From a virus, in IMG/VR virus record IMGVR_UViG_3300031671_000006, positions 1 through 30,342 of that record: a stretch of 30,342 bases of DNA. The stretch is one strand, 5' to 3'. Within the stretch, counting starts at the first letter, position 1. Each line of letters begins with the position of its first letter. Of this stretch, positions 13,840 through 22,434 are shown in pieces. Both the position numbers and the translations under genes were made by a program. The notes under the pieces are model-generated. The model saw only the letters and a list, made by a program, of their open reading frames with translations, searched no databases and was not told the origin of the DNA.

Positions 13840-13975
13840 GCCTCAAGCGAAGTTGATGGCCGCCGCTGCGCACAATCCAAAGTTCGCGAGGAAGGTCGGT
13901 GTCCCACCCATGGTTGCGAAAGAGTTCAACGCTGCCGACGCACGTACAGGTATCTTGAGAAAGAAAAAGAAATGA
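13823..13975 (+). CDS. Small basic conserved phage protein (50 aa)
   Basis: The start at ATG 13823 gives MPSKSKPQAKLMAAAAHNPK followed by FARKVGVPPMVAKEFNAAD and a Lys-rich end. Short proteins of the form MPSKS...MAA.AHNP.FA.KVGVP.SV..EF..AD are widespread in phages and prophages. They are uncharacterised but clearly conserved, which fixes this start rather than the longer in-frame one at 13790. It overlaps the end of the coiled-coil gene by 17 bases and the start of the next gene by 4. The strongly basic composition suggests nucleic-acid or virion-DNA contact, which is inference. Confidence 0.8.
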   Translation: MPSKSKPQAKLMAAAAHNPKFARKVGVPPMVAKEFNAADARTGILRKKKK

Positions 13976-14430
13976 CACCTGAGGAAGAACTTAAGAGTGA
14001 CAGTGCGGTCGCCCTATTGCAACGCATTGCGCGCGAGTTGACGACTATTCGCTTGCAGACGACTCAAGTGGTGGGCTACATCCGCGACGCCGAATCGGAT
14101 ATGCCAGAGCGCTACCGCCGCTTCGTCAATGCCTTCCACGACGTCCACGATATCAAGTATATGTACGAGGAGCATGGGCAGGACGTGCCGGAATATGTCC
14201 TCAGTGAAATCCGCCGGATGGACGACCGCTATCGGCAGATTCTGAAAGAGCTAAATGCCGAAGGCGGCGCCTTCAACAAAGTCCGCCGCGCGATGGCCGC
14301 TGATCCAGAGAATCGCTACAACCACACCAAGCAGTTAGAGAAACCAAAGGAGAACAAGGATGAGTTCAGGACGGAAAGTGGAGCCGAAGACGACGCTGAT
14401 AAACCCTGCGGGGGTGAGTCAGATCGGTGA
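13972..14430 (+). CDS. Helical phage hypothetical protein (152 aa)
   Basis: ATG 13972 overlaps the upstream stop (ATGA). It is mostly alpha-helical and charged: ALLQRIARELTTIRLQTTQV, then PERYRRFVNAFHDVHDIKYM, then SEIRRMDDRYRQILKELN. The C-terminal 35 residues are low-complexity and acidic, and overlap the next gene in another frame (14360-14430). No membrane segment, signal or catalytic motif is visible. The position between fibre and tail-tube genes suggests a small assembly factor, but I do not recognise the family. Confidence 0.7.
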   Translation: MTPEEELKSDSAVALLQRIARELTTIRLQTTQVVGYIRDAESDMPERYRRFVNAFHDVHDIKYMYEEHGQDVPEYVLSEIRRMDDRYRQILKELNAEGGAFNKVRRAMAADPENRYNHTKQLEKPKENKDEFRTESGAEDDADKPCGGESDR

Positions 14431-14566
14431 GGCTCTCGGTAACCACGCCACCGATACCGGTGACACCGGCTACCGTGGTGATCGGATTCGGATGGGGCCG
14501 GGCTATACTGCGCCGAAGGATGATAGCCGAACCACTCACACTGCGGGGTCGCAGGGAAAGCATTGA
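14360..14566 (+). CDS. Small hydrophilic protein ending in QGKH (68 aa)
   Basis: A good AAGGAGAA site lies just upstream of the ATG, inside the 3' end of the preceding gene (71-base overlap). The protein is Gly/Thr/Asp rich (MSSGRKVEPKTTLINPAGVS, then GEALGNHATDTGDTGYRGD) and ends THTAGSQGKH. The ending resembles that of the gene at 14736-14930 (NCGTQGKH), which suggests a shared short C-terminal motif. No known family is recognised. The spacing to the next ORF is only 2 bases. Confidence 0.6.
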   Translation: MSSGRKVEPKTTLINPAGVSQIGEALGNHATDTGDTGYRGDRIRMGPGYTAPKDDSRTTHTAGSQGKH

Positions 14567-14568
14567 AC

Positions 14569-14736
14569 ATGGATTGGGATAAGATCGAACAACTGCTCAA
14601 TATCATCGAAGGAACTCTGCCCTCGAAGTTCCCGCAGTTCAGGCACATACACGATGCCGCCTTGGCGGAGATGACGAGGTTGACGACGAAGGAAGATGCG
14701 CCGAAGGCAAAGCTGGTAAGAAAGGAGCTTGAGTAA
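14569..14736 (+). CDS. Small helical protein (55 aa)
   Basis: A 55-residue ORF between two overlapping small genes: MDWDKIEQLLNIIEGTLPSK, then FPQFRHIHDAALAEM, ending KAKLVRKELE. It reads as two or three amphipathic helices with normal codon usage and a TAATG junction with the next gene. The exact fit between neighbours and absence of low complexity support real coding. No function can be assigned. Confidence 0.6.
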   Translation: MDWDKIEQLLNIIEGTLPSKFPQFRHIHDAALAEMTRLTTKEDAPKAKLVRKELE

Positions 14737-14930
14737 TGGCCAAAGACATCCTTGATATGTTTGGCCCGAATTCGCCGGACAAGCAGATGCCCCGCGCTCG
14801 TTCTGGCGGGGTGATGGAAAGTAAGGACCTTCCTTACTCCCCTCCGAAGGGGCCAATGGGGCAGATGGAAGAGGGGCCGGGGTTGCATCAAGATAACTGC
14901 GGGAACTGTGGAACGCAAGGGAAGCATTAA
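14736..14930 (+). CDS. Small protein ending in CGNCGTQGKH (64 aa)
   Basis: The ATG shares a base with the upstream TAA, and an AAAGGAGC site precedes it. It starts MAKDILDMFGPNSPDKQMPR, has a Pro/Met/Gly-rich centre and ends QDNCGNCGTQGKH, with a C-x-x-C pair that could bind metal or form a disulfide. The GxQGKH end is shared with the gene at 14360-14566. It is followed directly by the tail tubular protein A gene. Function unknown. Confidence 0.65.
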   Translation: MAKDILDMFGPNSPDKQMPRARSGGVMESKDLPYSPPKGPMGQMEEGPGLHQDNCGNCGTQGKH

Positions 14931-16127
14931 GTGACCGCGGTCCTTGATATCGCGAACCGGGCACTCCAGCTCGCTGGGACGAGGACGAATATGTCCTCGT
15001 CCGAGTTCGCCAACAATACTTCCAACGAAGCCATCCAGGCGAACCTCATCATCTACAAGCTTCGGGATGAGTTGAACCGGATGGCACCATGGGATTGTGT
15101 GGAGAAGTTCGCGAACCTAACTTACATCACCTCTCTCCCAACAACCCCAGAGAACACACCAAACACAAACCTTCCACTGTGGCAACCTGGGACCCCAGCA
15201 CCCCCGTGGGCTTACGAGTACCAATACCCCGTCGATTGTATGCGCGCACGTTGGATCATGCCGCAGTATACCTCCCTCGCTGGCGGCATCCCAATCTATC
15301 CGCCCGGCACCGCGACAGGATCGAGCAATGTTGGCTGGACAGGGCCTCCGCTTAAGTTCAAAGTCAGCACAGACCAATTCTACGCTGCTACTGCGGCGGC
15401 GGTTTCGGCAACGGGGCTTGGTTATGCTGTTGGCGATCTGATCTTCCTCACACAGCCGACTTACACCATCACGCAGTACTACCCTCCCTTAGAAAGCACC
15501 CTGACCCCCGCGACTGTAACGATGAACGTAGGGGCGCCTGCGGTATTGCAAGTGACTGGGATTGGTGTCGGAGGCGCTATCACCACTGTCGCTGTTGTGA
15601 ATCAAGTCTTCGGCGAGAACGAATCACCCTCTGGCGCAGCGACGCAGAGTTTGAGTGGGAGCTACTACCAGCCACCCGCGAATCCTGTCGCGCAAGGGTT
15701 CTCCACTGGCGCGAACGGTCAGGTTGGGAACGGAACCGGCGCTACTTTCAACCTAACTATGTCCTCGGTCTCCTCTCCTGCCCCGCAGCGAGTGCTCCTT
15801 TGCAATCAAGAGAACGCCATCCTCTGCTATAACTGCTCCGTTACTGACCCGAATGTGATGGATGCGCTGTTCCAAGATGCTTGGGTCCATATCCTCGCGG
15901 CGAGGCTATCCTTCCAACTGAACGGGGATAAGGCTCTCGCCAATTCCTTAATCGGTCTCACTAATGAGATGGTAGGGCAGGCGAGGAAGGCCGATGGAAA
16001 CGAAGGGATCACAGTGAATGATGTGATGCCGGACTTCTTAAGAGTACGCGGGGGCTCCTCAGGACCCAACTGGGAGTATAGTCCGAATATGAGCTTTGAT
16101 TGGGGTAGTTTCTACAGCCCGTATTGA
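14931..16127 (+). CDS. Tail tubular protein A-like (T7 gp11-type adaptor)
   Basis: A 398-residue protein with GTG start directly after the upstream stop and AAGGGAAG as ribosome binding site. The N-terminus (VLDIANRALQLAGTRT, then LRDELNRMAPWDCVEKFANL, then YEYQYPVDCMRARWIMP) and the C-terminus (NVMDALFQDAWVHILAARLS, then ANSLIGLTNEMVGQARKADG) are those of the gatekeeper ring that joins portal to nozzle. T7 gp11 is near 200 residues. The extra length is an inserted Gly/Thr-rich beta domain, about residues 145-285, containing GLGYAVGDLIFLTQP and TGANGQVGNGTGATFNLT. That insert probably projects from the ring and may hold fibres or contact the host; this is inference. Confidence 0.88.
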   Translation: MTAVLDIANRALQLAGTRTNMSSSEFANNTSNEAIQANLIIYKLRDELNRMAPWDCVEKFANLTYITSLPTTPENTPNTNLPLWQPGTPAPPWAYEYQYPVDCMRARWIMPQYTSLAGGIPIYPPGTATGSSNVGWTGPPLKFKVSTDQFYAATAAAVSATGLGYAVGDLIFLTQPTYTITQYYPPLESTLTPATVTMNVGAPAVLQVTGIGVGGAITTVAVVNQVFGENESPSGAATQSLSGSYYQPPANPVAQGFSTGANGQVGNGTGATFNLTMSSVSSPAPQRVLLCNQENAILCYNCSVTDPNVMDALFQDAWVHILAARLSFQLNGDKALANSLIGLTNEMVGQARKADGNEGITVNDVMPDFLRVRGGSSGPNWEYSPNMSFDWGSFYSPY

Positions 16128-16134
16128 GGATTAA

Positions 16135-19100
16135 GTGGCGCAGCCATTCATCCAAACATCCTTCGCCAGCGGTGAGTGGGCGCCGAAACTGCGCAGTCGC
16201 GTCGATGTACAAAAATTCCACGCGGGCGCGGCTCTACTCCGGAATTGGTACGTTGATTACTCCGGTGGTGGCGCTAGCACCCGCCCCGGCACTCGCTTCA
16301 TCAACCAATGCAAGTCCCTTGGCGCTAGGCTAATTCCCTTTCAGCCTAGTTCAACCCTGAGCTATGTGCTTGAATTTGGCCAGAACTATATTCGCTTCAT
16401 CTCGAATGGTGCGTACATTCTCGAGAATGCGGTCACTGGAGGCAGCGCCGCGAGTGGAAATGATTTTACAATTGCAAATAGTTACGCTGCCGGCGATTGG
16501 GTCTACGCTAGCGGGTGGGGAGGGTTGACGAACGTCAACGGTCGCTACTTCATCGTTGCGGCTGGGACCGACGCTACGGATGTTATCGTCACCGATCTCT
16601 TTGGCAACGCTGTCACCTTTACTGGAGCCTATACCTCAGGCGGCCAGTTGCAGCGGGTTTATACTATCACCACTCCCTACAACGCTAGCGATTTATTCCC
16701 GAATCCAGCAACGGGAAATCCTGGACTGAAGTGGGTGCAGAATGTAACCTCGCTAATCATATGCCATCCCACTTATCCCTCTGCGATCCTTACGATCGTC
16801 TCAGCGAATGTTTGGACCTATACCGCAATCACCTTCGGTCCAACTGTTCTTGCCCCCACGAGCGTTATTTCAGCCACAACGCTTAACTCAGGCTCGTGGT
16901 ACTACGGCTACCTCGTCACAGCGGTTGATAGGAACGGCCAAGAGAGCGTGCCGTCGACACCGACGACGCTGGCAGATTATTTATACCTAGGCTCAACGCC
17001 TGGGTCCAATACGATAGCGTGGCAGGCGAGTCCGGGGGCAGTTAGTTACAACGTCTATAAGGCAGCTCCAAACTATAACGCTACGATTGTCTCTGGCGCA
17101 CCGTATGGGTTCGTGGGAAATGTCTCGGCCTTAAGTTTCACCGATGCATATCCAGGGATAGACCCTGACTTTTCACAAACTCCGCCAATTGTGCAGAACC
17201 CATTCCTCGGCGCGAGTGTTCAGAGCTTGACGTTGGGTACTAATGCAAATTATACCGCTGTCCCGCCTGTAACAATCGCTGTGCCGTCGAGCGGATTGCA
17301 GGCAACAGCGTATGCCACGTTGCAAGTTAATACTTATAGCATAACTCAAACTGCGGTTGCGACTAATGGCAATCCTATTAATCAATTAATAACTGGTTAT
17401 GACGGAGTTGTTTTCGAAATTACGGGGACGACTCTTAGCTTTGGCTGGGAAATCACTTCGGTTTCAATAGTTAACCGTGGAAATATCTCCTCTGGTTCTG
17501 CGCCATCTTCATTCACCTACGGCAATACCAACGTTGGTAGCGGCCAATTTACCTTCAACCAAGATATCATCATCGCAGTTACTTGGGACATCGCAGCGCT
17601 CGTATTGATACAAGGCGGCTTTGGCTACACTACAGTTCCAGCCGTAACCCTTTCTGGCAGCGCTACTGCAACCGCGTCGCTCGGTTCCGTCTCCGCTGGC
17701 AATCCCGGCGTCCCTAGCTTTGAACAAGAGCGCCTTGTTCTTGCAGCACAACCAGGGGCAATTCAAACCGCAAACCTATCGCAGCCAGGGAGTTTCTTCA
17801 ATTTCAACATCTCGAATCCTGCAGAGGATGACGACGCTGTCAGCGCAACGATTATTTCCGAAGAGCTAAACGACATCCGTTCAATGATTCCTGTCCCGAC
17901 AGGATTGATTTTGCTAACAGGGAAAGGCGCTTGGCTCGTTAATGGCGGTGGCGGCATTTCAACGTCGAATCCAATCACCCCTGCGAGCATAACTGCAACC
18001 CCTCAAGCCTTCAACGGCGCTAACGATCTTCGGCCGCTCAAGATCAACCTCGATGTCCTTTACGGAACCAACAAGGGCAGCTACGTCCGCGATCTCACCT
18101 ACAACATCTATGCCAACATCTATACCGGCAGCGATATCTCTGTCCTCTCCAACCATCTCTTCTTCAACTACTACCTCCTCGATTGGGCTTTGGCAGAGGA
18201 ACCGTTTAAGACAATATGGGCGATCCGCAATGATGGAACGATGCTATCGCTGGGATTTGTGAAAGAGCAAGACCTTATCGGCTGGGCGCACCATGATACA
18301 AACGGGCAATTCACCTCAGTTTGCTCGGTGATTGAGACGGTGGGAAATGGGAATGTGGTTGATGCGGTTTATGTCATAGTACAGCGGTTAGTGAACGGCA
18401 ACACTGTTCAGTATGTTGAGCGGCTTGCGGATCGATTCTTCCCGTACGGCTATGAAGACTCGTGGAGTGTGGACTGTGCGCTACAGACCCTGCCACAAGT
18501 CTCGCCAACGGGCACGCTTACTGTCACTGGCTCCGGGGCAGTTGGCACAAGTGTCACCTTAACTGACACGGTTGACGCGCCGTTTACTTCAGGCATGGTT
18601 GGCTGGGTTGTCCGGGCTGGCGGGGGCATCTATACTATCACCGCCTACACATCCACCTCTGCTGTCACAGCTACAGTGACTCGCACCCCGACTCTCCTCA
18701 ATCCTTACACAGGTGTCCCATATCCCGTCACCACAGGCTACACTATCTGGGAACCGGTCACTACAATAACCGGGTTGATGCAACTGATCGGAATGTCCGT
18801 TACTGGCACCGCCGATGGATCGGTTGTCCCCTTGACAGTTGTCTCTGCTGGCGGGACAATCACGCTTACGAGTTCTGCCAGCAAAGTGACGCTTGGGTTA
18901 GCTTTCGTCCCGCAATTGCAAACGCTGCCTCTCGATCTCGGCGAGCCAACGAGTCAGAGCAAGCGGAAGAAGATACCAAGCCTGACTCTGCGAACAGCAG
19001 ACACACTCGGGCTGCAAGTGGGTACGACCTTCGCCAACGCCGTGACAGTGAAGGACCTTCAGATCGGAGCGGTACCGAGTCAGAGTAATGGGCCGACAAA

Positions 19101-19290
19101 GATCGGGGATTTGGTGAACCCTAGCTTGAACCAAAGTGGTCCAACGATCGACGCTTATATAAAGCTCGATCCACTCTGGCAAGAGATTGGCCAGTTCTGT
19201 ATTCAGCAGAACCTCCCGTACCCCGCGACTGTACTCGGGGTAATCCCAGAGGTAGAGCTCGGCGATACAAAAAATGCGAGGGCAGGATGA
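16135..19290 (+). CDS. Tail tubular protein B-like (T7 gp12-type nozzle)
   Basis: A 1051-residue nozzle protein, GTG start with GAGGA 4 bases upstream. The first 90 residues are diagnostic: FASGEWAPKLRSRVDVQKFH, LLRNWYVDYSGGGASTRPGT, then ARLIPFQ and LSYVLEFGQNYIRFI. T7 gp12 has about 790 residues. The surplus includes a fibronectin-III-like domain at about 237-345 (YYGYLVTAVDRNGQES, then NTIAWQASPGAVSYNVYK) and a beta-rich region around 345-530 with the phrase GFGYTTVPAVTLSGSATA. The C-terminal part returns to nozzle sequence. Together with the protein A-like ring it makes the short tail. The stop overlaps the next ATG (ATGA). Confidence 0.9.
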   Translation: MAQPFIQTSFASGEWAPKLRSRVDVQKFHAGAALLRNWYVDYSGGGASTRPGTRFINQCKSLGARLIPFQPSSTLSYVLEFGQNYIRFISNGAYILENAVTGGSAASGNDFTIANSYAAGDWVYASGWGGLTNVNGRYFIVAAGTDATDVIVTDLFGNAVTFTGAYTSGGQLQRVYTITTPYNASDLFPNPATGNPGLKWVQNVTSLIICHPTYPSAILTIVSANVWTYTAITFGPTVLAPTSVISATTLNSGSWYYGYLVTAVDRNGQESVPSTPTTLADYLYLGSTPGSNTIAWQASPGAVSYNVYKAAPNYNATIVSGAPYGFVGNVSALSFTDAYPGIDPDFSQTPPIVQNPFLGASVQSLTLGTNANYTAVPPVTIAVPSSGLQATAYATLQVNTYSITQTAVATNGNPINQLITGYDGVVFEITGTTLSFGWEITSVSIVNRGNISSGSAPSSFTYGNTNVGSGQFTFNQDIIIAVTWDIAALVLIQGGFGYTTVPAVTLSGSATATASLGSVSAGNPGVPSFEQERLVLAAQPGAIQTANLSQPGSFFNFNISNPAEDDDAVSATIISEELNDIRSMIPVPTGLILLTGKGAWLVNGGGGISTSNPITPASITATPQAFNGANDLRPLKINLDVLYGTNKGSYVRDLTYNIYANIYTGSDISVLSNHLFFNYYLLDWALAEEPFKTIWAIRNDGTMLSLGFVKEQDLIGWAHHDTNGQFTSVCSVIETVGNGNVVDAVYVIVQRLVNGNTVQYVERLADRFFPYGYEDSWSVDCALQTLPQVSPTGTLTVTGSGAVGTSVTLTDTVDAPFTSGMVGWVVRAGGGIYTITAYTSTSAVTATVTRTPTLLNPYTGVPYPVTTGYTIWEPVTTITGLMQLIGMSVTGTADGSVVPLTVVSAGGTITLTSSASKVTLGLAFVPQLQTLPLDLGEPTSQSKRKKIPSLTLRTADTLGLQVGTTFANAVTVKDLQIGAVPSQSNGPTKIGDLVNPSLNQSGPTIDAYIKLDPLWQEIGQFCIQQNLPYPATVLGVIPEVELGDTKNARAG

Positions 19291-19706
19291 TTACCGTTGC
19301 GAGAGTGGGGGAATTCGACCGCGGGGATGTGATTGCGCGGAGTAAAGTAGCGGAGTTCGCGGGTGTGGACAAGACACTTGATGAGTTGCTGATCCTATCC
19401 GCCTTCGCTTGGAGCGGAGAGGTGGATGGGAAGATAGCGTGTGTGTGGGGGCTGATCCCCCCGAGTGTGCTATCAGAGCAGGCATATCTCTGGCTACTTA
19501 CCACCGACCTTATCGAAGAGCATAAGTTCCTCTTCACCCGCTACTCGCAGAGAGTGGTTGAGATGATGTTACAGGCTTATCCAACGATCGTTGGACATAT
19601 CGACCAGAAGGAAGTGCGCGCGGTACAGTGGTTGAAGTGGCTTGGCGCAGAGATCATTGCGCGAGAGGATGGCCAGCTTCACTTCTCGATTAGAAGGAAA
19701 GACTGA
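19287..19706 (+). CDS. Internal virion protein, T7 gp13-like (GNAT-fold)
   Basis: A 139-residue protein overlapping the nozzle gene stop. It has the layout of the short acetyltransferase-fold protein placed at this position in T7-like phages: a strand KIACVWGLIPP, then AYLWLLTTDLIEEHKFLFTR, then a helix QRVVEMMLQAYPTIVGHI and the closing VRAVQWLKWLGAEII. GNAT cores end with such a side-chain-exchanging helix and strand. In T7 gp13 is needed for internal core assembly; whether this one acetylates anything is unknown. It is coupled to the gp14-like gene by a one-base overlap. Confidence 0.8.
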   Translation: MITVARVGEFDRGDVIARSKVAEFAGVDKTLDELLILSAFAWSGEVDGKIACVWGLIPPSVLSEQAYLWLLTTDLIEEHKFLFTRYSQRVVEMMLQAYPTIVGHIDQKEVRAVQWLKWLGAEIIAREDGQLHFSIRRKD

Positions 19707-20290
19707 TGGCCTTCGCTCCTGCTATTGCTGGAGTTGGAATGGCGGCACCGGCCGCTGGCGGGATATTGGGCGCGGCTGGCTCTCTCTTCTCCGGCCAAGC
19801 CCAATCCAATATGTACAACTACCAAGCTGGCATCGCGCAAATGAACGCGCAAGTGGCACAGCAGAATGCGAACTACGCCATAGCAGTTGGTGGAATACAA
19901 GCGGAGGATAGCGGGCTTAAGACGCGAGCGGAGGTTGGGCGGACTATAGCGGCGCAAGGTGCGGGGAATATCGACCCCAACTCCGGCTCAGCGAAGCTTG
20001 TGCGCGGGAGCGAGATCGCTATTGGGCAAGAGAATCAAAGTGTGATTCGCAGTGATGCAGCGAAGCGGGCCTATGGCTTTCAAGTGCAGGGGGCGGAGGA
20101 TACAGCGCAGGCGGGGCTTTATCAGATGGGCGCCAGCACTGCGCAGACGGCTGGGGAGATAGGGGCCATCACCAGTATTGTTGGCGGCGCGGGGAGTGTT
20201 AGCTCGAAGTGGTTGCAGGGAAGTAGTAGTTTTGGTGGCGGTGGTGGGAGCCAGCCCTATACTGGCGCAAGTGACTACGCGATTTATTGA
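19706..20290 (+). CDS. Internal virion protein, T7 gp14-like
   Basis: A 194-residue protein. Residues about 5-30 are small and hydrophobic (PAIAGVGMAAPAAGGILGAA), suiting insertion in the host outer membrane during ejection, as known for T7 gp14. The middle is a long Ala/Gln-rich helix (GIAQMNAQVAQQNANYAIAV, then GIQAEDSGLKTRAEVGRTIA), and the end is a Gly/Ser-rich flexible tail. Position between the gp13-like and transglycosylase genes supports the assignment, because T7 core proteins follow the same order. Confidence 0.8.
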   Translation: MAFAPAIAGVGMAAPAAGGILGAAGSLFSGQAQSNMYNYQAGIAQMNAQVAQQNANYAIAVGGIQAEDSGLKTRAEVGRTIAAQGAGNIDPNSGSAKLVRGSEIAIGQENQSVIRSDAAKRAYGFQVQGAEDTAQAGLYQMGASTAQTAGEIGAITSIVGGAGSVSSKWLQGSSSFGGGGGSQPYTGASDYAIY

Positions 20291-20298
20291 GGACCATC

Positions 20299-22434
20299 TT
20301 GGCACAAGTACCATACACCCCCTATCCGACTGTTATTCCACAGGACATCCCCACTCCTCGGCTGGCGGTTAACACTCCTCCAGATGCATTCGGGGTTAAT
20401 ATCGGCCATGCCTTGCAGGGGCTTGGGTCGAGCGTCGGCCAAGTTGGGAACGAACTCTTCTCGCGTGCTATCGCGCTACAAGACCTTCAGAACGAGACGA
20501 CTGCGCGCGAGGCTGATGCGAATTACATGATGCAAGTGGGTGATCTTCACGCGAAGTTCTCCTCGCTAGAGGGGAAGGATGCGGTTAATGCCTATCCGAA
20601 GTACACCGCGGATATCGAGAACCTCCGCAAGCAGACCCGCGACTCCCTCCCAACTGCAATGGCGCAGAAGCTCTTCGACTCTACCTCGATGTCAACGATG
20701 TCAAGGACGATCTTCAATGGCGCGGGGCATGCGGCGGCAGAGCAGAAGGGGTGGGCGGTCGGGGCGAGTAAGGCCCGCGTGGCGGGGTTCAATGACCAAG
20801 CCTTGATCGACCCAAGCGACGAGCGGAACTTCAACAACCAACTCGAAGCTGGAGATGAGGAGGTTCGGCAACAAGGCGCCGCAAAGGGTGAGAGCGACGA
20901 CCAGATCAACTACAACATCTCCAAGAACCACTCCTCAATGTGGATGAATCGGATTGAAGGAACCGCGAGGACAAATCCATTCGGCGCGCAGAAAATGCTC
21001 GATGATGCGATCGCGAACGGGGATGTTCGTGGAGAGGACCTTGAGAAAGTCCAGCGCATCGTCCGCCAGCAAGTCTATACCACCGGCGCTAGAAACATCT
21101 CCGCTGATATTCGATCTGGCCGCGACACCTCGTTGGGTGATAAGGCAGTACCTATGCCTGCTGCAAAGGCTGCTATTGCTGGGAATGAGAGCGGGGGAGA
21201 TTACAATGCAATCGGCCCAGCGACAAAGGGTGGAGATCGCGCATTGGGCAAGTACCAAGTCATGCAGAGCAATCTTCCAGAGTTCCTTTCGCAGGCTGGC
21301 CTGCCTTCGATGACGTCGAAGGAGTTCCTTGGAGATCAGGCTGCGCAGGAGAAAGTCTTCGAGACGGTCTTCGGCGGGTACATGGAGAAGTACGGTAGCT
21401 TCAACGAAGCCGCGAGCATGTGGTTCTCTGGGAAGTCAGTGAAGGATGCTGGAACAGCGAGTGATGGGCATTGGACAGTACCACAATACCTTGCTAATGC
21501 CAATGCCACTTTGGCAAAGAACACTCCGCTCGCCGATTTAGCTACTATCGCAGAGAGCAAGGCCGATGTCTACTCCCGTAACGATCCTCTCGCTGGAGAC
21601 TACGCGCGCGACCGGATGATCTCAGATGTGAATAAGCAGAAGGCGATCAAGCGAGATCAAGACTACACGAATATGAACACAGTGGATAGCGCGATCCTCA
21701 CTGGAGGGCAGGGTGGGAAGTTGCCGACTTCGATCGAGGAACTAAAGGCAGTCTCACCAGATGTCGCCACCGCTTGGGGGCAGCTTGATGCCCAGCACCA
21801 GAAGCGCGTCCTTACTGCGATCGTGCAGAACGCGAAGGGTGATCATGCTTGGACGCAGGATTCCATGCGGGACTATCAGCAGCTGAAAGGCCAGGCATAC
21901 GACGACCCCGCCAGCTTCCTTGATGAGGATATCATAACCGGCCACGCGAACCTGCCAAACCGGACGAAGGTGGAGCTTATCAACCTCCAAGCAAAGCTCA
22001 AGTCCAACTCCGAGGCCGACCCCCGCGTAACCCGTGCACTCTCTACCCTCGCGCCGGAATTGAATGCAGCTGGGATCACCAAGACCGGGAGCAAGGACAC
22101 CTACTACCAGTTCATCGGCTCTCTTCAAGATGCGCTGCAAGACTTCGCTACCGAGCATAAGCGCTCACCGAAGATGAATGAGGTTCAGGAGATCGGCAAC
22201 TCTCTCCTCGCTGAGCAACACCATCATTGGTGGCAGACTAGCCAGCCATTCTTCTCCCGCCCTGTCCCGCAGGAAGACGCTGATCAGATTCACGCAGACT
22301 TCTCTGCGAAGTATTCTGGCATCACTCCGACGGATGAGCAGGTCCAGCGCATCTACGCGGCGGATCAGTATAAGAAGTTGTATGGCGGGTCCGCGAAGAA
22401 GGAGACAGATGTGCCAGAGGTACCGCAACGCTGA
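20299..22434 (+). CDS. Internal virion protein with lytic transglycosylase domain
   Basis: About 711 residues. The start is a TTG at 20299: a GAGGA lies 5-6 bases upstream, and the protein then begins MAQVPYTPYPTVIPQ; an in-frame TTG at 20287 has no proper site. A long helical N-terminal half (about 1-280) precedes an SLT-type lytic transglycosylase domain at about 290-380: catalytic Glu in AGNESGGDYNAIG (E297), then ALGKYQVM and EAASMWFSG. It would cut peptidoglycan to let the genome cross the periplasm. In T7 the transglycosylase is at the N-terminus of the largest core protein gp16; here it sits inside the smaller, gp15-position protein. The stop overlaps the next ATG. Confidence 0.85.
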   Translation: MAQVPYTPYPTVIPQDIPTPRLAVNTPPDAFGVNIGHALQGLGSSVGQVGNELFSRAIALQDLQNETTAREADANYMMQVGDLHAKFSSLEGKDAVNAYPKYTADIENLRKQTRDSLPTAMAQKLFDSTSMSTMSRTIFNGAGHAAAEQKGWAVGASKARVAGFNDQALIDPSDERNFNNQLEAGDEEVRQQGAAKGESDDQINYNISKNHSSMWMNRIEGTARTNPFGAQKMLDDAIANGDVRGEDLEKVQRIVRQQVYTTGARNISADIRSGRDTSLGDKAVPMPAAKAAIAGNESGGDYNAIGPATKGGDRALGKYQVMQSNLPEFLSQAGLPSMTSKEFLGDQAAQEKVFETVFGGYMEKYGSFNEAASMWFSGKSVKDAGTASDGHWTVPQYLANANATLAKNTPLADLATIAESKADVYSRNDPLAGDYARDRMISDVNKQKAIKRDQDYTNMNTVDSAILTGGQGGKLPTSIEELKAVSPDVATAWGQLDAQHQKRVLTAIVQNAKGDHAWTQDSMRDYQQLKGQAYDDPASFLDEDIITGHANLPNRTKVELINLQAKLKSNSEADPRVTRALSTLAPELNAAGITKTGSKDTYYQFIGSLQDALQDFATEHKRSPKMNEVQEIGNSLLAEQHHHWWQTSQPFFSRPVPQEDADQIHADFSAKYSGITPTDEQVQRIYAADQYKKLYGGSAKKETDVPEVPQR

